Shown: positions 17,373-26,480, numbered from the stretch's first letter. The stretch is 64,000 bases of DNA from Clostridia bacterium (GCA_910575625.1 CAJTFD010000013.1:1-64000); one strand, 5' to 3'. Notes: generated by a model from the sequence alone, not told the origin. Program-made: numbers and translations.

Positions 17373-17735
17373 ATGGCGTATATACAGTATCTGACGCTCG
17401 ACGGGGTGCCGCTGCCCCTGCCGGATTCCTATGAGGTGCAGATGAATGATGTGGAGGCGGATTCCGGGGGCGAGACGGAGGCCGGGACCACGCAGAGGGA
17501 CGTGGTGAGGATGGGCGTGGTGTCCATCCCCGCCGTGTTCTCGGTCTCCCCGAAGTGGCTTAAAGCCCTGACAGGGTTCAAGCAGAAGGAGAAGCTGGCG
17601 GTGGATTATTTCGACACGGGGACGCTGGAGGTGAAGCGGGCGGAGATGTTCATCAGCGGCTATAAGGCAAGCCTTGTGAAGGATACGTCCTATAAGGGTC
17701 TGTGGAAGGTGTCGTTTACGCTGAAGGAGCTGTGA
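17373..17735 (+). CDS. Phage tail protein (DUF6711-like)
   Basis: The 120-residue protein (MAYIQYLTLDGVPLPLPDSY, then VFSVSPKWLKALTGFKQKEK, LWKVSFTLKEL) is found between the tape measure and the large tail-tip proteins of many clostridial siphophages. I recall it as DUF6711 but did not verify this. ATG 17373 follows AAGGGGGCG; the longer frame from 17343 has no ribosome site. Confidence 0.65.
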   Translation: MAYIQYLTLDGVPLPLPDSYEVQMNDVEADSGGETEAGTTQRDVVRMGVVSIPAVFSVSPKWLKALTGFKQKEKLAVDYFDTGTLEVKRAEMFISGYKASLVKDTSYKGLWKVSFTLKEL

Positions 17736-17771
17736 GGCCCCGGGGAAGGGCTGCGGGAGGAGGTGAGGCGG

Positions 17772-19700
17772 ATGTATCCGGTGAGCAGGGCTTTTCTGGA
17801 GGCGGTGCAGGAGAATACCAGGCGGTATTTCTGGACGGGGGAGATCAGGACGAAGGGCGGCGCGGTCTATCCTTTCGGATATGAGGATATCGTGAAGGGG
17901 AGCGGGTATGTCACGGCGCAGTGCTGCGGCAGCGCGGAGATCGAGCTGGGGACGGTGTATGCGGCGGAGATGGGGGTCACGCTCTTTTCGCAGGTGGACC
18001 GTTACACGCTGGAAGGGGCGGAAGTGCGGCTGTCCTACCATCTGCGGCTTGCGGATGGGAGCTATGAGGAGGTGCCGATGGGCATCTTCGAGGTGAGCGA
18101 GGCGAACCGGACGGCGCACTGCCTGGAGCTGAAAGCCTATGACTACATGCTGCGGTTCGAGAAGAGCTTCAACGGGTTTGAGACCGTGGGGAATGCCTGG
18201 GCTTTTCTGGATTTATGCTGCAAGGCCTGTGACGTGGGGCTGGCGCATACAAAGGAGGAGATCGAAGGGATGCCCAACGGGGCGGAGCTGCTGTCGGTCT
18301 ATCCGGAGAATGACATTGAAACGTACCGGGACGTGCTGTATTTTGTGGGGCAGGTTCTGGGCGGGTTCTTCTGCATCAACCGGGAGGGGAAGCTGGAGCT
18401 GAGGAAGTATGGGGCGGAGCCGGTGATGGAGGTAAAGAGCAGGCACCGGTTCACCAGCAGCTTTTCCGATTTCATCACCCGGTACACGGCGGTGAGCTCC
18501 ACGAACCTGCGGACGCAGACGGCGGAGTATTACGCGCTGGATCCGGATGACGGGCTGACCATGAACCTGGCGGTGAACCCGCTCCTGCAGTTCGGGCTGG
18601 AGGAGACCAGGGAGCAGCTGTGCAGGAATATCCTGGCTGGCCTGGCGGCGGTGAATTATGTGCCTTTTGACACCAGCACCATCGGGAACCCGGCGCTGGA
18701 CCTGGGGGACGTGCTGACGTTCACGGGCGGGCAGGCGGACGGGGCGCAGATAGCCTGTATCACGTCTTTTGACTGTAAGATCGGCGGGAAGCAGAGGCTG
18801 AAGTGCGTGGGGAAGAACCCGCGGCTGGCGCAGGCGAAGTCGAAGAATGATAAGAACATCTCCGGGCTGCTGAACCAGATCGAGGCGGGGAAGGTCGGGA
18901 TACACACCTTTACCAATGCGTCCGCCTATACGGTGGCGGAGACCAATGTGAGGGTCATCAGCATTGAGTTCGCGGCGAAGGAGGAGACCCATGTGCAGTT
19001 TTTCGGGCAGGTGCTGGTGGATGTGTCAGCGGAGCCGGTGGGTCGGTCTGCCACTGCGAGGGGGAGCATTGTGGTTCCGTTCCCGGCATCGGGAAGCGGG
19101 GATGGGGATGCTGCCGGTGATACGGCGGAGGCTGGAGCGGACGGAGCCGGGAGCGGCACTGCGGAGGCCGGAACAGGCACGGATGGCAGCGGGGAGCCGG
19201 GGACGGATGAGGGGAGCGTCACGGTGGACGTGGAGCTCCCGGTGACCTGGACGGAGGATGGGAAAGCGGTGGCGCATGTCACCTATGAGTTCAATGATTC
19301 GGAGGTCCTGGTGCATTACCCGGCGGAGACCTGGGGGAGCGGGAAGCATATCCTTTCCCTGTATTATCCGATTGACGGGCTTGTGCCGAATATCACGAAC
19401 ACGTTCAATGTCCACCTGCGGATGGAGGGCGGCACGGCGCAGATCGGGACGGGCGGGTGCATCGCTTCCATCAGCGGCCAGGGCATGGCGGCCGGCGCGG
19501 CGTGGGACGGCACCGTTACGGTGGAGGAATATGTACAGCCGTTTGCGCTCATGGGCGGGCTGCAGGCGAAGGCGTTTTCCGGGGAGATGGGCTTTGAGAC
19601 AATGGAGCTGGTGAAGAGATATTATTCCGACAGCATCCGGAGGGCGGCGGTAGGCGCTTTCGGGATGCCGGTGGAGCTGACGCAGGAAGGGGAAGGATAG
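17772..19700 (+). CDS. Tail tip/baseplate structural protein
   Basis: The 642-residue protein occupies the Dit/Tal position after the tape measure. Its first 350 residues (VPMGIFEVSEANRTAHCLEL, YDYMLRFEKSFNGF, RHRFTSSFSDFITRYT) resemble phage minor tail proteins with hub-like folds. A central Gly/Ala/Asp-rich low-complexity stretch (about residues 440-480) links to a beta-rich C-terminal domain that may contact the host surface. The start ATG follows GGGAGGAGGTGAGG. Confidence 0.75.
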   Translation: MYPVSRAFLEAVQENTRRYFWTGEIRTKGGAVYPFGYEDIVKGSGYVTAQCCGSAEIELGTVYAAEMGVTLFSQVDRYTLEGAEVRLSYHLRLADGSYEEVPMGIFEVSEANRTAHCLELKAYDYMLRFEKSFNGFETVGNAWAFLDLCCKACDVGLAHTKEEIEGMPNGAELLSVYPENDIETYRDVLYFVGQVLGGFFCINREGKLELRKYGAEPVMEVKSRHRFTSSFSDFITRYTAVSSTNLRTQTAEYYALDPDDGLTMNLAVNPLLQFGLEETREQLCRNILAGLAAVNYVPFDTSTIGNPALDLGDVLTFTGGQADGAQIACITSFDCKIGGKQRLKCVGKNPRLAQAKSKNDKNISGLLNQIEAGKVGIHTFTNASAYTVAETNVRVISIEFAAKEETHVQFFGQVLVDVSAEPVGRSATARGSIVVPFPASGSGDGDAAGDTAEAGADGAGSGTAEAGTGTDGSGEPGTDEGSVTVDVELPVTWTEDGKAVAHVTYEFNDSEVLVHYPAETWGSGKHILSLYYPIDGLVPNITNTFNVHLRMEGGTAQIGTGGCIASISGQGMAAGAAWDGTVTVEEYVQPFALMGGLQAKAFSGEMGFETMELVKRYYSDSIRRAAVGAFGMPVELTQEGEG

Positions 19701-19701
19701 G

Positions 19702-21096
19702 ATGAAGCTGAAAGGGACAATGATGCTGGAGCTTAAGGATGAGGCCACGGGGGCGGTGGAAACCGTCACGGAGGAGAACATGGTGACGGAGGCGGTGAAC
19801 GACATCCTGGGAATGAACCCCATGGGCGTGTTCTATTCAGAGAAGGAGCTGGGGGACGTGCTTGCGTGGAACAATGTGCTTCTGCCCATCTGCCCGAATA
19901 TGGTCGGGGGTATCCTGCTCTTCCCGCAGGCGCTGGAGGAGGATGCCGCGCATATCTATGAGGGCTCGGGCAACCTGCCGGTGGCGTATGCCTCAAATAA
20001 TGTGAACACCACGGCGAACACGGCCAGGGGGAGCATGAACCAGACGGAGAGCAAGCCGCTGGAGAATGGGTATAAGTTTGTGTGGGAGTTCACGCCGAGC
20101 CAGGGGAACGGAACCATCGCGGCGGTGGCGCTGACCAGCGCCCAGGGCGGGCAGAACGCTTACGGGAGCCTGGTGGGGGACGGCAGCGCGTTCTTGAAGG
20201 TCAAGAAGCTGGACATCGGGGACCTGGGGAAGGCGAAGCAGGCGGTGCTGTTCGAGGCGGTGGAGGTGGATTTCGGGAATGACCTGCTGTATTCCATCAC
20301 GTTTGAGGATTCCAGCGTGCGGGTCAGGAAGGTGCGCATCCCGGTCTTTACGGTGGGGTTGAATGAGAAGCTGGATGATTCCACCTACACGGTGCTGGAG
20401 GACCATGCGGCTGCCACGGAGACGTTCCTGTTCCTGGGCAGCTATACGAAGTACGGGGAGTTTCTGGACGGGAAGGACGGGTACTGGTACGGGTTCTCCA
20501 ATGAAGGGAATTCCTCCGGCAGCGCAAGGATGCTGTGGGTGAGGATATCCAAGGAGGATTACTCCCTGACGGAGGGGGAGTGGACGCTGTCCAACGCGAA
20601 GCTGATGGCGGTGGGGGAGCGGGACATGGAGAGCACCTATCCGGAGAGGAACTGCAGGTGCTGTATGCGGGGCGGGTACCTGTATGTGCCGGCCTATGAC
20701 AAGAAGGGGATCTACAAGATCAATGTGGCGAACACGGCGGATGTGTCGCTGATCTCTTTTGGGTTTACTTCCAAGATGAAGCCGCTGTGTGAATCGGGAA
20801 CCTGCGAGCTGTTCCTGACGCTGGTGGGGGACCTGGTGGTCGGCGGGGATTTCCAGGTCACGGCGGATGACCAGGTCATCCATACCCAGGGGAGCGCCAG
20901 GCTGGGGAGCGCGGCAACGCCGCTGTTCCAGTATAAGCAGTTTTTGGTGGGGTGGGGAGGCAGCTATGGGAATGAGTACCGGCATATGTACCTGCTGACG
21001 CCTTACCTGGCTACGATAAACAACCTGGCTTCGGCGGTGGTGAAGGATGCCAACAAGACCATGAAGATCACCTATACGCTGACGGAGGAGGCGTGA
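19702..21096 (+). CDS. Tail tip/receptor-region protein, unrecognised family
   Basis: The 464-residue protein begins LKGTMMLELKDEATGAVETV and continues NMVTEAVNDILGMNP, a start seen in phage baseplate proteins. The rest is beta-rich with many aromatic and Gly residues (YLYVPAYDKKGIYKINVAN, KQFLVGWGGSYGNEYRHMYL) and looks propeller-like. It follows the tail-tip gene by 1 bp and precedes the lysis genes, so an outer tail or receptor-contact role is likely but unproven. Confidence 0.6.
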   Translation: MKLKGTMMLELKDEATGAVETVTEENMVTEAVNDILGMNPMGVFYSEKELGDVLAWNNVLLPICPNMVGGILLFPQALEEDAAHIYEGSGNLPVAYASNNVNTTANTARGSMNQTESKPLENGYKFVWEFTPSQGNGTIAAVALTSAQGGQNAYGSLVGDGSAFLKVKKLDIGDLGKAKQAVLFEAVEVDFGNDLLYSITFEDSSVRVRKVRIPVFTVGLNEKLDDSTYTVLEDHAAATETFLFLGSYTKYGEFLDGKDGYWYGFSNEGNSSGSARMLWVRISKEDYSLTEGEWTLSNAKLMAVGERDMESTYPERNCRCCMRGGYLYVPAYDKKGIYKINVANTADVSLISFGFTSKMKPLCESGTCELFLTLVGDLVVGGDFQVTADDQVIHTQGSARLGSAATPLFQYKQFLVGWGGSYGNEYRHMYLLTPYLATINNLASAVVKDANKTMKITYTLTEEA

Positions 21097-21212
21097 CGGG
21101 CGTGCCCTGATGTGCGGGGTGTGTAATAAAATGTTATCTGGATATGGGGCTGTCTGCCGTGGGGCGGGCGGCCTTTTATCATACAAAAAATTCATTTAAG
21201 GAGGGTTTCACT

Positions 21213-21632
21213 ATGAAGGGATTCTGGAACACGTTACAGCTTGTTTTTGCAGGCGTCGGGGGATGGCTCGGCTGGTTCATGGGAGGCTGTGACGGGCTGC
21301 TGTACGCGCTGGTGGCGTTCGTGGCGGTGGATTATGCTACGGGCGTGCTGCGCGCCGTGGCGGACAGGAAGCTGTCCAGCGAGGTGGGGTTCAAGGGCAT
21401 CGCAAAGAAGGTGCTCATCTTCCTGCTGGTGGGGATGGCCAATATCCTGGACGTGCAGGTCATCGGCAGCGGCTCTGTGCTGCGCACGGCGGTCATTTTC
21501 TTTTATATCTCCAATGAGGGCGTGAGCCTGTTGGAGAATGCGGCGCGCCTGGGGCTGCCCGTGCCGGAGAAGCTGAAGGATGTCCTGGCACAGCTCCATG
21601 GCCGTGCGGAAGACGGGAAGGGGGACGAGTGA
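21213..21632 (+). CDS. Phage holin
   Basis: The 139-residue membrane protein has three to four hydrophobic segments (LLYALVAFVAVDYATGVLRA, KVLIFLLVGMANILDV, RTAVIFFYISNEG). The DYxTG motif followed by the SxxGFKGIAKK loop is typical of the toxin-secretion/phage-lysis holin family. It makes the membrane lesion that releases endolysin. ATG 21213 has AAGGAGGG. Its stop overlaps the endolysin start. Confidence 0.9.
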   Translation: MKGFWNTLQLVFAGVGGWLGWFMGGCDGLLYALVAFVAVDYATGVLRAVADRKLSSEVGFKGIAKKVLIFLLVGMANILDVQVIGSGSVLRTAVIFFYISNEGVSLLENAARLGLPVPEKLKDVLAQLHGRAEDGKGDE

Positions 21633-22957
21633 GCATGAGGATGGTGGAGAGCTTCCTGATGAGGAACCCCTGTTATACGGCGGGGCGGAAGATCACGGTC
21701 AAGGGACTGATGCTGCATTCCGTGGGCTGCCCCCAGCCGAAGGCGTCTGCGTTCATCAGCAGCTGGGACAGCCCGGCGCATGGCGGCTCCTGCGTCCACG
21801 GGTTCATTGACGGGGAGGACGGCACGGTGTACCAGACGCTGCCCTGGAACCACAGGGGGTGGCACTGCGGTTCCGGCAGCAGGGGCAGCGGGAACAATAC
21901 CCATATCGGGGTGGAGATGTGCGAGCCTGCATGTATCAAATACACGGCGGGTTCAGATTTTGTCTGCTCTGACCTGGATGCCGCAAGGGCGGTGGCGGAG
22001 AGGACTTACCGGGCGGCGGTGGGGCTGTTCGCCATGCTCTGCGGGAAGTACGGGCTTGACCCGCTGGCGGATGGGGTTGTCATCAGCCACCGGGAGGGCT
22101 GCGCCCGGGGGATCGCGTCGAACCATGGGGATCCGGAGCATCTGTGGGGGCAGCTGGGCATGAGGTACACCATGGACGGGTTCCGCAGGGCGGTCAGGGC
22201 GGCCATGGAGGGCGCGGATTCCGGCACGGACGGATATATGGGGATTATGGGGAAAGCCGTGGCAACGGCGGGGCAGATGGCAGCATATGTCAGGGCGAAG
22301 AACCCGGGGGTGGCGCAGTCTGTCCTTGACATGATCCCGCTGTACCTTTCCGAAGGGGAGGCGGAGGGCGTAAGGGGCGACATTGCCTTTGCGCAGTCCT
22401 GCCTGGAGACGGGGAATTTCGGGTTTTCCGGCTCTGCGGTCACTCTTTCGCAGAATAATTTCTGCGGCATGGGGGTGACCGGGAGAGGAGTAAAAGGGAA
22501 TTTTTTTGAAACGCCGCTGCTGGGAATCCGGGCGCAGGTGCAGCATCTGAAAGCCTATGCTTCCAGGGAGGGGCTGAAAAATGCCTGTGTTGACCCACGC
22601 TTCAAGTATGTCGTGAGGGGCTGTGCGGAGTATGTGGAGTGGCTCGGGCAGAAAGAAAATCCGGCCGGGAAGGGCTGGGCTGCAGGGGCAGGGTATGGGG
22701 AGAAGATACTTGTCATCCTGGAGGGCATCCTGGGTATGGCTGGAGGGGCAGTGTTCAGGCCGTATCTGGTGCGGGTGTCCATCCCTGACCTGAACATCCG
22801 GAAAGGCCCGGGGACTGATTATGGCAAGACCGGGAAGTATACAGGAGCCGGAATTTTCACGATTATTGAGGAGACTGATGGGAAAGGGGCTTCCGGGTGG
22901 GGAAGGCTGAAAAGCGGAGCTGGATGGATTGCTTTGGATTTCTGTGAGAGGGTGTAG
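21629..22957 (+). CDS. Endolysin: amidase, glucosaminidase-like, SH3
   Basis: The 442-residue lysin is modular. Residues about 15-190 form an Amidase_2/PGRP zinc amidase (KGLMLHSVGCPQPKASAFIS, HRGWHCGSGSRGSGNNTHIG, ISHREGCARGIASNHGDPEH). Residues about 230-370 resemble a glucosaminidase (FAQSCLETGNFGFSGSAVTL, SQNNFCGMGV). Residues about 380-442 are a bacterial SH3 cell-wall-binding domain (LNIRKGPGTDYGKTGKYTG). The start may be GTG 21629 or ATG 21635. It cuts peptidoglycan after holin triggering. Confidence 0.9.
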   Translation: MSMRMVESFLMRNPCYTAGRKITVKGLMLHSVGCPQPKASAFISSWDSPAHGGSCVHGFIDGEDGTVYQTLPWNHRGWHCGSGSRGSGNNTHIGVEMCEPACIKYTAGSDFVCSDLDAARAVAERTYRAAVGLFAMLCGKYGLDPLADGVVISHREGCARGIASNHGDPEHLWGQLGMRYTMDGFRRAVRAAMEGADSGTDGYMGIMGKAVATAGQMAAYVRAKNPGVAQSVLDMIPLYLSEGEAEGVRGDIAFAQSCLETGNFGFSGSAVTLSQNNFCGMGVTGRGVKGNFFETPLLGIRAQVQHLKAYASREGLKNACVDPRFKYVVRGCAEYVEWLGQKENPAGKGWAAGAGYGEKILVILEGILGMAGGAVFRPYLVRVSIPDLNIRKGPGTDYGKTGKYTGAGIFTIIEETDGKGASGWGRLKSGAGWIALDFCERV

Positions 22958-23077
22958 GGGATTCAAAAATGTCTAACAGCGTCCCAGGCGGCTATCAATA
23001 ATTGATGCCATAGGAATTTGAGTACGATTTGGCGAAAGTATAAAGAAATGGCTTGAAATCAAGGGATTTTGAGCGTA

Positions 23078-23117
23078 GAGGGGTTCACCGGAGCGGCTGG
23101 TGGGCTCCTCTTTTTTG
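23078..23117 (+). terminator. Terminator of the late lysis operon
   Basis: The imperfect stem GAGGGGTTCACC / GGTGGGCTCCTC is followed by six T and ends phage late transcription. Confidence 0.6.
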
Positions 23118-23160
23118 CGTTTTGGGATAGGGCTGTGAATATGGCGATAAGGAAATATCG

Positions 23161-23260
23161 GATACAATTTGGCGAAACCCCGGACTTTTGCCAAAAAGTA
23201 TGGTTTTGCCAAATTGTATAGGGTTTTGCCAAATAGTATAAGGGTTTCGCTAAATTGTCT
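23161..23260. repeat. Iteron-like 20-bp tandem repeats
   Basis: Five adjacent 20-mers start at 23161, 23181, 23201, 23221 and 23241. The first is in inverted orientation. The consensus of the direct copies is approximately GGGTTTTGCCAAATTGTATA. One more inverted copy (TACGATTTGGCGAAAGTATA) lies at 23023-23042. The strict 20-bp phase suggests binding of a multimeric protein on one DNA face. There are no spacers, so it is not a CRISPR array. Confidence 0.75.
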
Positions 23261-23297
23261 GAAAATGCTGTTGAAATTTGGCAGATAAAGTGCTAAC

Positions 23298-23329
23298 CGC
23301 CGCTATGGGAAATCGCCCCATATGCGGCG
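23298..23329. other. 12-bp stem hairpin
   Basis: CGCCGC TATGGG pairs with CCCATA and GCGGCG across a 7-base loop, with one bulged T. No T tract follows, so it is more likely an operator or an RNA structure than a terminator. Confidence 0.5.
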
Positions 23330-23452
23330 TTCTGTCATTTTCCCCCACACTGGATTATTAACTTGGCAGTTGGGGAGGTCAGAGGTAATAGGCGGATGGC
23401 CTTATCGGATGAAAGGCGAAAAATATTAGACCAAAAAAATGAAAAATCTGCG

Positions 23453-23480
23453 ATTCACGTAGCCAGATTAACCATTCACG
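23453..23480. promoter_or_regulatory. Candidate LytTR operator
   Basis: ATTCACG occurs at 23453-23459 and 23474-23480, exactly 21 bp apart, about 55 bp before the LytTR regulator gene. LytTR proteins bind pairs of direct repeats of about 9 bp spaced two helical turns apart, so autoregulation is plausible. The assignment is inferred from spacing only. Confidence 0.4.
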
Positions 23481-23535
23481 AAGTAGGCGTTAGAAATTCC
23501 CCTATTTTTTCCGATAAGTTAGTTGAAGACTGGAG

Positions 23536-24267
23536 GTGGCGGACACGGTAAAAATTGCAGTATGTGATGATGAAAAAAATATAAGGGGCTACCTTGTTTC
23601 ACTCATCAAAAAGCAGGGTACAGAATGCAGCATTACGGAATATGCCTCTGCTGACGAGTATCTGGCGGATGGGAAAGAACACGATCTGGTGTTCTTGGAT
23701 ATAGAGATGGGAGACTCCGGCACGGAGCTGGACGGTATGGGGCTGGCAAGGCATATCCGGGGCATGGATGCACGCAGGCAGCCAATCATCATATTTGTCA
23801 CGGGCTATGAAAAATATGTCTATGACGCCTTTGACGTAGGGGCGTTCCAGTATCTGGTGAAGCCCGTGGATGAACAGAAGTTTTCGGGGGTGTTTGGCCG
23901 GGCAGTGGGGCAGATTTTATCCGAAGCAGAACAGGGAAAGAAAAAACTTGTGATCCAGTATGGCGGCGAGGGAAAAGCCATACCGCTGAATGATATTTAT
24001 TACATGGAGAGCCGGAACCATAATATCGTCCTGTACCTGAAAAGCGGAAATATAGAGTATTATGCAAAAATCGGTGACCTGGAGGAAGAACTGGCGGGGC
24101 AGTTTTACCGCATCCACCGGGGCTATCTTATCAACCTTTTCCATGTGGAAGGCTACGATAAGACAGAGGTAAGGATGGCGAATGGGGATAAACTCCTGCT
24201 TTCAAGGTATAAGTATGACGGCTTTGTGCAGGCATATATGGATTACATTTCGGAGGAAAGCCTATGA
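23536..24267 (+). CDS. LytTR-family response regulator (AgrA-like)
   Basis: The 243-residue protein has a receiver domain (residues 5-125: AVCDDEKN acidic pocket, FLDIEMGD with Asp55, K in LVKPVDEQK). A C-terminal LytTR DNA-binding domain spans about 140-240 (IPLNDIYYMESRNHNIVLYL, FYRIHRGYLINLFHVE, LLLSRYKYDGF). It is the partner of the kinase that overlaps its end by 4 bp. The GTG start has only a weak ribosome site (GAAGACTGGAG). Presence in a prophage cargo region is unusual; it may control the downstream protein array or sense host signals. Confidence 0.88.
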   Translation: MADTVKIAVCDDEKNIRGYLVSLIKKQGTECSITEYASADEYLADGKEHDLVFLDIEMGDSGTELDGMGLARHIRGMDARRQPIIIFVTGYEKYVYDAFDVGAFQYLVKPVDEQKFSGVFGRAVGQILSEAEQGKKKLVIQYGGEGKAIPLNDIYYMESRNHNIVLYLKSGNIEYYAKIGDLEEELAGQFYRIHRGYLINLFHVEGYDKTEVRMANGDKLLLSRYKYDGFVQAYMDYISEESL

Positions 24268-25682
24268 GCCAGTCAGGATTTGAAATGGCCAATAACATAT
24301 TGGATATGTGGAAGATAATCATACAAGCCATAATGTTCCTTGTTTTGTGGGCGACAGCTTTCAATGTAAAGAAGGGGAAAAGGGATGGCATTGCGGCAGT
24401 CATATTCATGCTTGCAAATATGGGATTATGGTTTCTGCCATGTGCATCATGGGTCAGGTATGCCGTTTTAGCTTTGGCAATATTGGGATATGGGGCAGTG
24501 AATTATAAAAAACAGATTGGCAAAGCGGTCTTCGTGATACTTGGCTTTTATAACCTCCACTGCCTGAGCTTTCTGATAGCAAATAGCATTTATATAAAAA
24601 TAACAGACATGATGATGAAGGATTTGGATGCTTTATCGGGGAATTATCAACAGCAGGTGTACCATTGCATAGCAGTCGGGATGGCTTTATCTGTTTTCCT
24701 TTATACGGCATTATTTGTGGCGATGACGGTCATTCTGCGCAGTATCATCAAAGGGACGGGCATAATGGCATGGCAGGACGTATTCCTGCTTTCCGTGTTG
24801 AATTTTGTGGGAAGCCTGATTGCAGGTGTGGTAAGCGGCCTGTTGATTGTAAATATAGGAAGCGGTGCGTTTATCCTGTTTGATGAAAAGCCGGATCTGC
24901 TATGGAAGGTTCCCATGATAGCAGTCTTCATATTTGCAGGGGAAGCCGCACTGATCTATTTCTGGCAGAGATACCGTATTCTGCTTGATGAAAGGCAGAA
25001 GCATTTTGTGGAGGAACAGCAGGTCAAAGCCATGAAAAAGCGGCTGGAGGAAGCAGAGAATTTTTACGGCAGTATCCGGAAGGTGCGCCATGAGATGAAG
25101 AACCACATGGCGAACATCAAGGGGCTGGCAGGAGCCGGGGAGTACGGGGAGATTGAGGATTATGTCCGGCGGATGGATGAGACCATGCAGGAGCTGGAGT
25201 ATAAATATGTGACGGGAAATGCGGTGACGGATGTCATCATCAATGACAAATGCCGCAGGGCGGAGAAAGCGGGCATCCGGTTTGAAGCTGATTTCCGGTA
25301 CGGCGGGGAAATCCCGGTATTTGACATGGGGATCATACTGAACAACCTTCTGGATAATGCCATAGAAGCCTGTGAGAAACTGGAGCCGGGAAAGGGATTC
25401 ATAAGCCTTGTCCTGAAACGGAAGAAACAGTTTTTACTGCTGGATGTGGAGAACAGCTTTGACGGGGCTGTGCCTGTGCAGGTGCGTGGCGGCTCGGCAC
25501 CGCCTACAACGAAACAGAGTACCCTGCCCGGAATCATCACGGAGCATGGAATCGGGCTTTCCAATGTGAGGGAGATGGCAGAGCGGTATTTTGGTGGTGT
25601 AAACATAAAAGTGAAAGGGGATGTATTCCATGTGACGGTCATGCTGCAGCAGGGGGAGGTGGAAGCGGAAAAGAATAAGTAA
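24264..25682 (+). CDS. AgrC-type sensor histidine kinase (GHKL)
   Basis: The 472-residue kinase has about six membrane segments in residues 15-235, a coiled-coil linker, and a phosphoacceptor motif VRHEMKNHM (His about 276). The ATPase domain follows, with GIILNNLLDNAIEACE and HGIGLSNVREM. This architecture belongs to the AgrC/ComD class that senses secreted peptides. No agrB or agrD-like gene is visible nearby, so the ligand is unknown. A Pro/Thr-rich insertion lies in the ATP-lid (about residues 405-425). The paralogous gene array follows 42 bp downstream, probably in the same operon. Confidence 0.85.
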   Translation: MSQSGFEMANNILDMWKIIIQAIMFLVLWATAFNVKKGKRDGIAAVIFMLANMGLWFLPCASWVRYAVLALAILGYGAVNYKKQIGKAVFVILGFYNLHCLSFLIANSIYIKITDMMMKDLDALSGNYQQQVYHCIAVGMALSVFLYTALFVAMTVILRSIIKGTGIMAWQDVFLLSVLNFVGSLIAGVVSGLLIVNIGSGAFILFDEKPDLLWKVPMIAVFIFAGEAALIYFWQRYRILLDERQKHFVEEQQVKAMKKRLEEAENFYGSIRKVRHEMKNHMANIKGLAGAGEYGEIEDYVRRMDETMQELEYKYVTGNAVTDVIINDKCRRAEKAGIRFEADFRYGGEIPVFDMGIILNNLLDNAIEACEKLEPGKGFISLVLKRKKQFLLLDVENSFDGAVPVQVRGGSAPPTTKQSTLPGIITEHGIGLSNVREMAERYFGGVNIKVKGDVFHVTVMLQQGEVEAEKNK

Positions 25683-25724
25683 CAGGATGCTTTTAACTGA
25701 AAACAAAAAATGGAGGATTAGAAA

Positions 25725-26399
25725 ATGGCAATCAGCGGAGTAGGACAGAATTATTATCAGAACAATGTGGCAACAACGAAAAACACAAAAAATGTGAATG
25801 GCACGGAGAAATTTGCATTGGAGAAAACAGGCGAGACAAAGGAATTATCGGAAGCGGAAGAAATGGAATTATTCAAGAAGGAATTCTATGAAGACCTTTC
25901 CAAGATAACAATACATAAGACATTAAACAATGTTGCTATCAATATTTCAGAAGCAGGGTTTAAGGCTATGAAAGATGACCCGGAATACAGGGAAAAAATC
26001 CTTTCATTGCTCAAAAGGGATTTGGGGAGTTCGCTGGCGCCAAGAAACTGTTCTGGAGTGTTTACAGTTGGCGCAACAATAAAAGAATATCGGGGCGATT
26101 CGTGGCCTGTCGGTTATGATTCGGAATTTTATGCCCGTTCTGGGAACAGTTTTTTTAAGAAGACAAGTGAAAAGAAAGACAGGCAGAAGGAGATTCTGGA
26201 GGAATATCTGGAAAAGAGGGCGCAGACGAAAAAACAGCAGCAGGAAATATTGAATGAAAAGATTGCAAAGGCGGAGCAGGAGAGAAGCAGGCTGTCGCAG
26301 TCATGGAGCAGTGAGAGGCAGATGGCAGAAGCGGCAAATACTTATGACGCCAATGTTATGACGGAAACTGCCACGGGCAGTGCTTCCCTGCTTGGCTGA
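25725..26399 (+). CDS. Array protein 1, unrecognised (DUF6033-like)
   Basis: The 224-residue protein has no signal peptide or membrane segment. A polar N-terminus (MAISGVGQNYYQNNV) is followed by an acidic helix and a core motif VAINISEAGFKAMKDDPEY. The C-terminal Lys/Glu/Gln-rich coiled coil (about residues 145-200) ends in GSASLLG. It is a full-length paralogue of the product at 28223. I vaguely recall such proteins as DUF6033 but could not check this. It may be the first gene of the array controlled by the kinase/regulator pair. Confidence 0.7.
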   Translation: MAISGVGQNYYQNNVATTKNTKNVNGTEKFALEKTGETKELSEAEEMELFKKEFYEDLSKITIHKTLNNVAINISEAGFKAMKDDPEYREKILSLLKRDLGSSLAPRNCSGVFTVGATIKEYRGDSWPVGYDSEFYARSGNSFFKKTSEKKDRQKEILEEYLEKRAQTKKQQQEILNEKIAKAEQERSRLSQSWSSERQMAEAANTYDANVMTETATGSASLLG

Positions 26400-26403
26400 T
26401 GAA

Positions 26404-26480
26404 GGGCATTATGCCCGGACTTACCATAAGGGGGCATGGGCGGCTCCGAATGACAGAAGGGCCACCATTCAAAAATTTTT
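26404..26480 (+). repeat. Structured intergenic element, copy 1
   Basis: It contains ATGCCC (26411-26416) able to pair with GGGCAT (26432-26437), then a weaker stem starting GGCGGCTCC (26439-26447) with loop GAATGACAGA. ATGCCC can also pair with GGGCAT at 26404-26409, giving two exclusive folds. It ends just before an AAGGAGG ribosome site. Confidence 0.7.

Larger units (their letters stand above)
22958..23535. other. 578-bp intergenic region with repeats and hairpins
   Basis: No convincing gene is present. The stretch holds a terminator (23078-23117), a block of 20-bp repeats (23161-23260) with an extra inverted copy near 23024, a long hairpin (23298-23329) and a pair of direct repeats 21 bp apart (23453-23480). 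A 62-codon frame at 23363-23551 has no ribosome site and looks spurious. The region probably controls the LytTR operon that follows. Confidence 0.6.

Noticed and set aside
23161-23260. CRISPR array
   Set aside because: The 20-bp units are directly adjacent with no spacers, one is inverted, and no cas gene is present.
23363-23551. 62-codon gene before the LytTR regulator
   Set aside because: No ribosome site, unlikely composition, and it runs through the candidate operator and into the regulator start.
23536-25682. Complete agr quorum-sensing locus
   Set aside because: Only regulator and kinase are seen; no AgrB-like protease or AgrD-like peptide gene is visible up to the array.
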